12,223 bases of DNA from an uncultured Pseudorhodobacter sp. Its GTDB lineage: Bacteria; Pseudomonadota; Alphaproteobacteria; Rhodobacterales; Rhodobacteraceae. The position numbers and the translations under genes were made by a program. The stretch spans positions 1 through 12,223 of the forward strand of contig CAMFIX010000042.1 of the NCBI GenBank assembly GCA_945952425.1, read 5' to 3'. Of the stretch, positions 5,590 through 12,223 are shown in pieces; positions within the stretch are counted from its first letter, which is position 1; every line of letters starts with the position of its first letter. The notes beneath the pieces were generated by a model. It was not told the DNA's origin. It did not search any database and worked only from the letters and a program-made list of their open reading frames with translations.

Positions 5590-8067
5590 TTGCCCCACCC
5601 TTTCGACCCTGCCGCCCTCGCCCGTCACCGCGTGCTGGCGGGCGCCCTGCTGATCGGCGGGCTTTTGGTGCTTTTGGCGATGCTGGCGACCAATATCGCC
5701 CGGCAGCTGGATGTGCTGGGGGCGTCCTCCATCGACAATGTGCAATGGACGCTCAGCCAGATGGATGTCGAGCTTCTGACGCTGGAGATCGTGGTCGACG
5801 ATGCGCGCCATGCGCCGGGGCGGCTGGACGAGGTGCGCAAGCGGTTCGACATCGCCTATAGCCGGTTCAACACGCTGCAGGCGGGGGGGCTTTTCAACAG
5901 CTTGCGGCAAAGCCGCGGCTTTGCGGGGGCTTTCGCGGCGCTGGAAGGGTTCATGACGCGCAGCGTGCCGCTGATCGACGGGCCGGACGACGCGCTGCAA
6001 GAGGCCCTGCCCCGCATGAAGGGCGAGCTGCGCCAGCTGATCCCCGAGGCGCATCGGCTGGGGACGCTCGGGGTGGAAATCTTTGCGCACCAGGCGGATG
6101 CGACGCGCACCGGCATCAAGTCGGCGCTCGTCGGTCTCGCGGTCCTGTCGGGGGCGCTGCTCTTCATGCTGCTCGGTCTCGTGGGTGGGCTGGTGCGCAG
6201 CTCGCGCCTGTCGCGGCAGCGCGCGACCGAGGCGGCGCAGACCGCCTCGCGGCTGGATGCGGTGATCCGCGCCTCGCTCGACCCGGTGATTACGCTGAGC
6301 GAGGCCGGTCGCATCACCGATTTCAGGCCGGCCGGGCGGCAGGTCTTCGGCCATGACCCGGTGCGGATTCGCGGCCAGAAGTTCGACCTTCTGGTGCCGC
6401 CCGATGCGCCTGGCCAGCCCCTGCTGCGGCTGAACTCCGAAACCGCGGCGCCCGAGCGGCTGCGCGTCACTGCCCGCCATGCCTCGGGGCGCGAGTTTCC
6501 CGCCGAAATCTCGGTCTCGCCGCTGATGGCGGGGGGGCGGCAGATTTTCGTCGTCTTCCTGTCGGACCTCTCGCGCCAGGTCGAGGCCGAGCAGGCGCTG
6601 ATGGGGGCGCGGGATGCGGCGCTGGCAGGCGAAAAGGCCAAGGCCGATCTGCTGGTCGTCATGAGCCACGAGATTCGGACGCCGCTGAACGGGATGATCG
6701 GCACGATCGACCTGATGCAGGCGACCGCGCTCAGCCCGCAGCAGCGCGAATACCTGCGGATCATGACCGCCTCGGGCCGACTTTTGATGAACCATGTCAA
6801 CAACATCCTCGACATGGCGCGGCTGGACAGCGGCAAGGCCGAGCTGGCGCTTGGGCCGGTGGACCTCGGCCAGCTGATCGCCGAGGTCGCCGCCAACCAG
6901 CGCCCCGCCAGCGCCGCGCAAGGCAACCGACTGGAGGTGAAGATCGCGCCGGACTGCCCGCTGCAGGTCGTCTCGGATGCCGGGCGGCTGCGGCAGGTCT
7001 TGCTGAACCTGGTCGGCAATGCCGTGAAATTCACCCGCGACGGCACGATCACCGTGACGCTGGACGCTCCCGATGCCGAGGGGCGCTTCGGCATCGCGGT
7101 CGCCGACACCGGGATCGGCATCGCCCCCGCCGACATGGAGCGGATCTTCGAGGATTTCGTGACGCTCGACCCTTCTTTTGCCCGGCAGGCGGCGGGCACG
7201 GGGCTTGGGCTTGGCATCGTGCGGCGGATCGTCGAACAGATGGGGGGCACGGTCGCCGCCGAAAGCGTGCCGGGCCAGGGCAGCACCTTCCGCCTGCGGC
7301 TGCCGCTGGGCGTGGCGGCCCCGCCCAAACCGGCAACGGGCGAACGTCTGCACCTTCTGGTCGTCGAGGACAACGAGTTCAACCGGCTGATCACCCGCGA
7401 GATGCTGCGCCAGGACGGCCATAGCGTGCGCGAGGCGCGGGATGGCGAAGAGGGGCTGCGGCTGGCGGCGGAAGAGGCTTTCGACCTGATCCTGATGGAT
7501 ATTTCCATGCCGGGGCTGGACGGGATCGAGGCCACCGCCCGGCTGCGGCAGGGGCCTGGGCCGAATGCCGCGACCCCGGTCCTGGCGCTGACCGCCCATG
7601 CCCTGCCTGCCGACATCCGGCGCTTTCAGGCTGCGGGGATGCAGGACGCCATGCTGAAACCGCTGCAGATCGCCACTTTGCGCGCCGCCCTGGCCGAGCA
7701 TGTTCCCGGCGCCCGCCCCCCCCTGACCGATGCCGAAACGCTGACCCAGATGGACCGCACCCTGCCGCCGGAGGTCGTGGCCAGCCTGACCCAGCGCTTT
7801 CTGCAGGACATGGAGACCCGGCTCGCCCGGCTGGTGGCCGACCCCGATCCCGAAGCGATGCGCAAGGAGGCGCATCACATGGCGGGCTCGGCCGGGGTCT
7901 TCGGGGCGAAAGCCCTGGGGGCCGCGCTGGAGCGGTTCCTCGGCCTGTTGCGCGCCGAAGAGGTCGAGGCCGCCCGCGCCACCCTGCCCGCGCTATCGGC
8001 GCTATGGACGGAAACCGCCGCCGCCTATCGCCCGCCCTCGCGCGACCAGGCGTCCAGCTTGCGGTAA
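5590..8067 (+). CDS. Hybrid sensor histidine kinase (PAS-HK-REC-Hpt), LuxQ-like
   Basis: An 825-residue inner-membrane hybrid kinase. Order: TM1 (about 15-36), helical periplasmic sensor domain (37-177), TM2 (about 178-202), linker and PAS-like domain (about 216-330), then the dimerisation/phosphoacceptor domain with H360 in MSHEIRTP. The ATPase has the N box ending N477-AVK, G1 DTGIGI (506-511) and G2 GTGLGLG (536-542). The receiver has E593/D594, D637 in LMDISMPG and K690. The C-terminal Hpt has H762 in AHHMAGSAG. Every phosphotransfer residue of a His-Asp-His relay is intact, an ArcB/BarA-like layout. The start is TTG with a GGAG six bases upstream. The gene lies 27 bases after the SUOX-like gene, and its last 43 bases overlap the convergent sigma-54 regulator gene. 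The signal is unknown. Output is probably to one or both nearby regulators. Confidence 0.93.
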   Translation: MPHPFDPAALARHRVLAGALLIGGLLVLLAMLATNIARQLDVLGASSIDNVQWTLSQMDVELLTLEIVVDDARHAPGRLDEVRKRFDIAYSRFNTLQAGGLFNSLRQSRGFAGAFAALEGFMTRSVPLIDGPDDALQEALPRMKGELRQLIPEAHRLGTLGVEIFAHQADATRTGIKSALVGLAVLSGALLFMLLGLVGGLVRSSRLSRQRATEAAQTASRLDAVIRASLDPVITLSEAGRITDFRPAGRQVFGHDPVRIRGQKFDLLVPPDAPGQPLLRLNSETAAPERLRVTARHASGREFPAEISVSPLMAGGRQIFVVFLSDLSRQVEAEQALMGARDAALAGEKAKADLLVVMSHEIRTPLNGMIGTIDLMQATALSPQQREYLRIMTASGRLLMNHVNNILDMARLDSGKAELALGPVDLGQLIAEVAANQRPASAAQGNRLEVKIAPDCPLQVVSDAGRLRQVLLNLVGNAVKFTRDGTITVTLDAPDAEGRFGIAVADTGIGIAPADMERIFEDFVTLDPSFARQAAGTGLGLGIVRRIVEQMGGTVAAESVPGQGSTFRLRLPLGVAAPPKPATGERLHLLVVEDNEFNRLITREMLRQDGHSVREARDGEEGLRLAAEEAFDLILMDISMPGLDGIEATARLRQGPGPNAATPVLALTAHALPADIRRFQAAGMQDAMLKPLQIATLRAALAEHVPGARPPLTDAETLTQMDRTLPPEVVASLTQRFLQDMETRLARLVADPDPEAMRKEAHHMAGSAGVFGAKALGAALERFLGLLRAEEVEAARATLPALSALWTETAAAYRPPSRDQASSLR

Positions 8068-9434
8068 AGCGTCGAGGGCGAGAGGTCCAGCACCCGCGCC
8101 GCCTTGGGGACAGAGCCGCCGTGGCGCGCCAAAGTCGCCGTGACGATGATGCGCTCGACCTCGGCCAGCGGGCGGTCCAGCAGGCTGTCGAGCGCGGGTT
8201 CGGCGGTGGGCACCGTGCCCTGCACCGCGGGCGCGGGCCCGCCTTCGGGCGCGGTCAGCGTGTCGGGCAGCATCTCGGTCGTCACCCAGCCGCCGCGGTT
8301 CAGGACGACGACATTGCGGATCACGTTCAGCAGCTGGCGCACATTGCCCGGCCAGGCGTGGCGCAGGAAAAGGTCGGCCACCTCGGGCGCAAGCCCTTCG
8401 AAGCGGCGGCCCTCTTCCTCGGCAAAGCGGGCGAGCATCGTCTCGGCGATCTCGATCACATCCTGCCCGCGGTCGCGCAGAGGCGGCAGGTGGATCGGCA
8501 CGACGAACAGCCGGTAATACAGGTCTTCGCGGAACTGGCCGCGGCGGACGGCATCCAGCGGATCGCGGTTCGTCGCGCAGACGATGCGGACATTGACCTT
8601 GATCGGCTTGGTCGCCCCCACCGGCAGAACGGTCGAGGTTTGCAGGAATCGCAAGAGCTTGGTCTGCAGCGCCGGCGCCATCTCGCAGATTTCGTCCAGG
8701 AACAGCGTGCCCCCGTCCGCCGCCGTCGCCGCCCCCGGCTTGTCGCTGATCGCCCCGGTGAAAGAGCCCTTCACATGGCCGAAGACCTCCGATTCCAACA
8801 GGTCGATCGGGATCGCGCCGCAGTTCAGCGCGATGAAGGGCCCCTTGGCGCGCGGGCTTGCGGCATGGACGGCCAGCGCCGCCAGCTCTTTGCCGGTGCC
8901 GCTTTCGCCGGTGATGAAGACCGTCGCCATCGAGCCCGCGACCGAGGCGATCTTGTCATGGATGCGCCCCATCACATCCGAAGACCCGATGAAACCCGCA
9001 GAGGCATCCGCCGGCTTGCGGTTCTGACTGCGCGCCACGGCATTGGCGACGGCGGTCAGAAAACGCTCGTCCTCGAAGGGCTTGACCAGGAATTCATGCG
9101 CGCCCGCCCGCATCGCCTCGACCGCGCGGTTGATCGAGCCATGCGCGGTGATCACGATCACCCGCGTGCCCGGCCGCCGCTCCAGCATCTCGGCCATCAC
9201 CTGCAGCCCGTCGCCATCCGGCAGGCCAAGATCCAAGAGCACCACGCGATGATGCCCTGCGGCGAACAGCTTCTTGCCCTCCGCGGCCGAGGCGGCAAGC
9301 TGCACCTCATACCCCGCTGCCGTCAGGACGGAGCGGTAAATCAGCTGCAGCGAGGCGGTGTCCTCGATCAGCAGCAAGGGGCCGGTCTTGCCTGTTGCCT
9401 GAGCCATATCTGTCGCCTGTTCGCGCGACAGCAT
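8025..9434 (-). CDS. LuxO-like sigma-54-dependent response regulator
   Basis: A 469-residue NtrC-family activator that uses ATP to open sigma-54 promoters. The receiver domain (about 18-130) has E24/D25, D68 in VVLLDLG, T96 and K118. The AAA+ domain (about 148-385) has Walker A GESGTGKE (176-183), sigma-54 contact loop GSFTGA (223-228; GAFTGA is usual) and Walker B FLDE with D247/E248. The Fis-type helix-turn-helix is at about 424-462. Segments such as IEDTASL, GFIGSS, DEICEM and LHLPPLRDRG closely recall Vibrio LuxO from memory; alignment is needed to confirm. The ATG at 9434 has AAGGGA eight bases upstream and is preferred over the ATG at 9407. The gene follows the Hpt gene by 38 bases, in probable operon. 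No sigma-54 promoter target is evident nearby. Confidence 0.94.
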   Translation of the reverse strand: MLSREQATDMAQATGKTGPLLLIEDTASLQLIYRSVLTAAGYEVQLAASAAEGKKLFAAGHHRVVLLDLGLPDGDGLQVMAEMLERRPGTRVIVITAHGSINRAVEAMRAGAHEFLVKPFEDERFLTAVANAVARSQNRKPADASAGFIGSSDVMGRIHDKIASVAGSMATVFITGESGTGKELAALAVHAASPRAKGPFIALNCGAIPIDLLESEVFGHVKGSFTGAISDKPGAATAADGGTLFLDEICEMAPALQTKLLRFLQTSTVLPVGATKPIKVNVRIVCATNRDPLDAVRRGQFREDLYYRLFVVPIHLPPLRDRGQDVIEIAETMLARFAEEEGRRFEGLAPEVADLFLRHAWPGNVRQLLNVIRNVVVLNRGGWVTTEMLPDTLTAPEGGPAPAVQGTVPTAEPALDSLLDRPLAEVERIIVTATLARHGGSVPKAARVLDLSPSTLYRKLDAWSREGGR

Positions 9435-9472
9435 GCCGTCTTTCCCTTTCTGGTTGCAAGGCCGAAACCGTC

Positions 9473-9838
9473 TCAGCGCGCGGCGCGCATCTCGGTCAGC
9501 CGGTCGATCAGCCGCTGGATCGCGGGCAACAGCGCCGTCACACGCTCACGCGGGGGGGTGGGCTCGTCGCGCAAAAGCTTTCCGACGGCCAGCGCGCTTT
9601 GATGCAGCGGCATGGCGCCCACCGTTCCGGCAATGCCGGTCAGCGCGTGGATCTGTCGGCGCAGCGCCATCACATCGCGGCCCCGGGCCAGGGCCTCTTG
9701 CACCGCGCGCAGGTCCAGGACCAGGCGATCCAGGATTTCGACGGTCTGCACCGGCCCGGCCAGGTCGAACAGCCGGAGCAGAACGGATTCGTCGAGGTCT
9801 TGCCCGGGAAGCTCGGCCCCGGGTGTCGTCGAGGTCAT
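9473..9838 (-). CDS. Stand-alone histidine phosphotransfer (Hpt) protein, LuxU-like
   Basis: A 121-residue, mostly helical cytoplasmic protein with an Hpt motif: H64 in IHALTGIAGTVGA, the candidate phosphohistidine. Canonical Hpt domains have HxLKG; here the lysine is replaced by threonine. Such proteins shuttle phosphate from a hybrid-kinase receiver to a response regulator. ATG at 9838 has AGGGG eight bases upstream; the open frame runs on to 10021, but that part is non-coding in character and overlaps the end of maeB. It is followed 38 bases later by the LuxO-like gene, which points to that regulator as its acceptor, as LuxU serves LuxO in Vibrio. There the order is luxO then luxU; here the Hpt gene comes first. 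Hpt assignment rests on the motif, size and context. Confidence 0.8.
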   Translation of the reverse strand: MTSTTPGAELPGQDLDESVLLRLFDLAGPVQTVEILDRLVLDLRAVQEALARGRDVMALRRQIHALTGIAGTVGAMPLHQSALAVGKLLRDEPTPPRERVTALLPAIQRLIDRLTEMRAAR

Positions 9839-9868
9839 AACTGGACCCCTTTTCACTCTTGATTGCAC

Positions 9869-9895
9869 AAGACCCCGGAAACATTCCGGGGTCTT
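9869..9895. terminator. Perfect 12-bp hairpin between maeB and the Hpt gene
   Basis: A perfect inverted repeat: AAGACCCCGGAA (9869-9880), loop ACA, TTCCGGGGTCTT (9884-9895). On the minus strand it lies 82 bases after the maeB stop and 30 bases before the Hpt start. No U-tract follows. It may end maeB transcripts. If the candidate promoter at 9941-9969 is real, it instead lies in the Hpt-operon leader and could attenuate or stabilise that mRNA. Confidence 0.6.
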
Positions 9896-9940
9896 CCTCA
9901 GGTTGCTGGTTTTGCCCGGACTTGTCCATCCGGCCCGGGA

Positions 9941-9969
9941 ATCATTAACGCTGATCGCGGTTTTGTTAA
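9941..9969 (-). promoter_or_regulatory. Candidate sigma-70-type promoter for the Hpt-LuxO-like operon
   Basis: On the minus strand TTAACA (9964-9969; 5 of 6 to TTGACA) is followed after 17 bases by AATGAT (9941-9946; 4 of 6 to TATAAT). Predicted transcription start is near 9934, giving a leader of about 95 bases that includes the hairpin. The two TTAA tetramers here are 21 bp apart and could instead be half-sites for a regulator such as CtrA, whose consensus uses TTAA but with a 7-base gap. Confidence 0.4.
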
Positions 9970-9977
9970 GGCTGATT

Positions 9978-12172
9978 TCAGCCGTAAAGCGAAACCGGGG
10001 CCCCTGCGAGCGCCGAGACATTCAGCAATCCCCGCGCCGTGATCGAGGGCGTCACGATATGCGCGCGGTTGCCCATCCCCATCAGGATCGGCCCGACCTC
10101 CAACCCGCCAGCCTTCAGTTTCAACATGTTGCGGGCGGTGTTGGCCGCATCTGTATAACCGAAGATCAATATATTGGCGGTGCCTTTCAGACGCGAATTC
10201 GGGAAGATGCGCAGGCGCAATTCCTCGTCCAGCGCGGCATCGAGGCTCATTTCGCCCTCGTATTCGAAATCGACCTCGCGGGCGTCGAGAATCTCCATCG
10301 CCTCGCGCATCCGTCGGCCCGAGTCGCTGTCGAGGTTGCCGAAATTGGAATGGGAGCAAAGCGCGACCTTGGGTTCGATGCCAAAGCGGCGGGCGTGGCG
10401 GGCGGCGCCGATGGCGGCGGTGGCCATCTGGTCGGGCGCCGGGATCGGGTTGACCTGGGTGTCGGCGATGAAAAGCGGCCCGTCCTCCAGGATCATCAGC
10501 GAGAGCGCGCCCTGCGGATGGGCGCCTCCGCGGGCCAGAACCCGGCGGACATAGTTCAAATGCCAGAGATATTGCCCGTAAGTCCCGCAGATCATCGCAT
10601 CGGCATCGCCGCGCTGCACGGCGATGGCCGCGATGGCGGTGGTGTTGGTGCGCAGAGTGGTCCGAGCGGTTTCCGGCGTAACGCCCTGACGTTCCAGCAG
10701 TTTGTGATAGCTGCCCCAATAGTCGCGATAGCGGCGATCGCTTTCGGGGTTCACGATCTCGAAGTCGCGGTCGGGCCGGATCGGCAGGCCGAATCGCTCG
10801 CAGCGCTGGGTCATCACATCGGGGCGGCCGATCAGGATCGGCTTGACGGTCATCTCTTCCAGCATGGCGCTGGCCGCGCGCAGCACGCGCTCGTCTTCGC
10901 CCTCGGCAAAGATGATCCGGCGCTCGGACTGGCGCGCGGCATCGAAAACCGGGCGCATCAGCAGGGCGGATTTGAAGACCGAACCATCCAGCTTGTGGCG
11001 ATAGGCCTCCAGGTCGTGGATCGGCCGGGTGGCGACGCCGGTTTCCATTGCGGCACGGGCGACGGCGCTGGCCACCACGCCGATCAGCCGCGGGTCGAAG
11101 GGCTTCGGAATCAGGTAATCGGCACCGAAGCTCAGACGCTCGCCGGCATAGGCCGCGGCGGCCTCGGCGCTGGTCGTGGCGCGGGCGAGCTGCGCGATGC
11201 CCTCGATGGCGGCGAGCTCCATTTCAGGGTTGATCGTGGTGGCGCCGACGTCCAAAGCCCCGCGGAAGATGAAGGGGAAGCAGAGGACGTTGTTGACCTG
11301 GTTGGGAAAATCGCTGCGGCCGGTCGCGATGATCGCCTCGGGGGCGGCGGCGCGGGCGGCATCGGGCAGGATCTCGGGCGAGGGGTTGGCGAGCGCGAAA
11401 ACGATGGGGCGCGGCGCCATCGTGGCCACCATCTCGGGCGTCAGAACCCCGGGCCCCGAGAGGCCCAGGAAGAGGTCGGCGCCCTGGATCACATCGGCCA
11501 AAGTGGCGGGCGTCGTGCCTTGCGCATATTCCGCCTTCTGCGGCGTCATCTGCTCTTCGCGGCCCTGATAGACCAGGCCCGCGAGGTCGCAAAGCCAGAC
11601 ATTCTCGCGTTTGACCCCAAGCTTCAGCAGCATATTCAAACATGCAATGCCCGCAGCCCCGCCCCCGGTGCTGACAACCTTGATGTTTTCGAACTTCTTG
11701 CCCGAAACCACCATCGCATTGGTCGCAGCCGCCCCCACGACGATCGCCGTGCCGTGCTGGTCGTCGTGGAAGACCGGGATCTTCATCCGCTCGCGGCAGA
11801 GCTTCTCGACGATGAAGCAATCGGGCGCCTTGATGTCTTCGAGGTTGATCGCGCCGAAGGTCGGCTCCAGCGCGCAGACCAGGTCGGCGAGTTTCACCGG
11901 GTCGGGCTCGTTCAGCTCGATGTCGAAACAGTCGATATTGGCGAATTTCTTGAAGAGGACGGCCTTGCCCTCCATCACCGGCTTCGAGGCCAGCGCACCG
12001 ATATTGCCCAGGCCCAGCACCGCCGTCCCGTTCGAGACCACGCCGACGAGGTTCCCGCGCGAGGTATAGCGGCTGGCGGTGGCGGGGTCGGCCTTGATCT
12101 CGAGGCAGGCCTCGGCGACGCCGGGCGAATAGGCGCGGGCGAGGTCGCGGCCATTGGCCAGGGGCTTGGTCG
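9978..12172 (-). CDS. maeB: NADP-type malic enzyme with C-terminal phosphotransacetylase-like domain (5' truncated)
   Basis: Oxidatively decarboxylates malate to pyruvate with NAD(P) reduction, linking the TCA cycle to gluconeogenic and acetyl-CoA pools. About 730 residues are present; MaeB proteins have roughly 760, so about 25-30 N-terminal residues are missing. Visible are the catalytic-tyrosine segment YSPGVAE (codon near 12129), GNLVGVVSNGTAVLGLGNIG, KPVMEGKAVLFKKFA with the catalytic lysine region, metal/substrate-region FHDDQHGTA, and nucleotide-binding STGGGAAGIA. The C-terminal third, from about RRIIFAEGEDERV, resembles phosphotransacetylase; in this family that domain is regulatory and not a working Pta. 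The frame is open through 12170, so the GTG at 12041 is an internal valine, not the start. The true start is lost because the sequence becomes adapter at 12173. Wording resembles E. coli MaeB; cofactor preference is inferred. Confidence 0.95.
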
Positions 12173-12223
12173 CTGTCTCTTATACACATCTCCGAGCCCA
12201 CGAGACTAGGCATGATCCCGTAT
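12173..12223. other. Illumina Nextera adapter contamination at the contig end
   Basis: From 12173 the sequence is CTGTCTCTTATACACATCT, the 19-base Tn5 mosaic end used in Nextera libraries. It continues with CCGAGCCCACGAGAC (12192-12206), the index TAGGCATG (12207-12214, matching i7 N706 as I recall it), then ATCCCGTAT (12215-12223). That last part is the P7 flank with one mismatch (C for T at 12218). This is library adapter, not a natural transposon. It breaks the maeB reading frame and creates spurious peptides containing MYKRQ, SEMCIRDS and LLYTSPSPRD, which are known database artefacts. The base at 12173 could be genomic or adapter. Confidence 0.98.

Noticed and set aside
5407..7878. 823-residue minus-strand open frame opposite the hybrid kinase
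   Set aside because: Shadow frame; composition is arginine/glutamine-rich with no domain, while the plus strand encodes an intact kinase.
8004..9602. Plus-strand open frame opposite the LuxO-like gene
   Set aside because: Shadow frame without motifs; the minus strand carries all AAA+ and receiver motifs.
9913..9928. Minus-strand TGG-N10-GCA as a sigma-54 promoter before the hairpin and Hpt gene
   Set aside because: Only the GG and GC cores match; neighbouring consensus bases do not.
9978..12041. maeB starting at the GTG at 12041
   Set aside because: Codons upstream still encode conserved malic-enzyme residues including YSPGVA, so this is an internal valine.
12173..12191. Tn5 mosaic end read as a natural transposon end
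   Set aside because: It is followed directly by Nextera adapter and index sequence, so it is library-derived.
9612..12209. Long plus-strand open frame opposite maeB ending in LLYTSPSPRD
   Set aside because: Antisense shadow of maeB caused by GC-rich codon bias; its end is translated adapter.

Overview
The window is GC-rich, densely packed chromosomal DNA with strong third-position G/C bias. It most resembles an alphaproteobacterium of the Rhodobacterales (Rhodobacter-like). That placement rests on base composition, protein style and a GC-palindrome intergenic element, not on a database search. There are nine protein genes, one of them truncated at the right edge. I see no tRNA, rRNA, CRISPR array or transposase gene.

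Left block (53-4020, all plus strand): housekeeping and catabolic genes. A PLP-dependent threonine/serine dehydratase is followed by a PcaD-like alpha/beta hydrolase. The hydrolase stop codon overlaps the GTG start of priA, the replication-restart helicase. A 164-base, comparatively AT-rich gap (4021-4184) follows. It holds an imperfect repeat pair and two strong GC palindromes, which probably act as a two-way terminator between the convergent ends of priA and the next gene.

Central block (4185-9838): a compact signalling locus. A LuxR-type response regulator (minus) diverges from a secreted SUOX-fold protein and a hybrid kinase with HK, REC and Hpt domains (plus). The hybrid kinase gene runs tail-to-tail, with a 43-base overlap, into a minus-strand pair: a stand-alone Hpt protein and a sigma-54 activator that strongly recalls Vibrio LuxO. 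The layout parallels the LuxPQ/LuxU/LuxO relay. The periplasmic partner here is a cysteine-free SUOX-like protein instead of the sugar-binding-type LuxP, and a second output regulator is present. Signal flow is inferred: periplasmic cue to hybrid kinase, then Hpt, then the LuxO-like and/or LuxR-type regulator.

Right block (9978-12172, minus): an NADP-type malic enzyme with a C-terminal phosphotransacetylase-like domain (MaeB type), missing about its first 25-30 residues. Between it and the Hpt gene lie a candidate sigma-70 promoter and a perfect 12-bp hairpin.

The last 51 bases (12173-12223) are not genomic. They are an Illumina Nextera adapter with its i7 index, an assembly artefact that truncates the malic enzyme gene.
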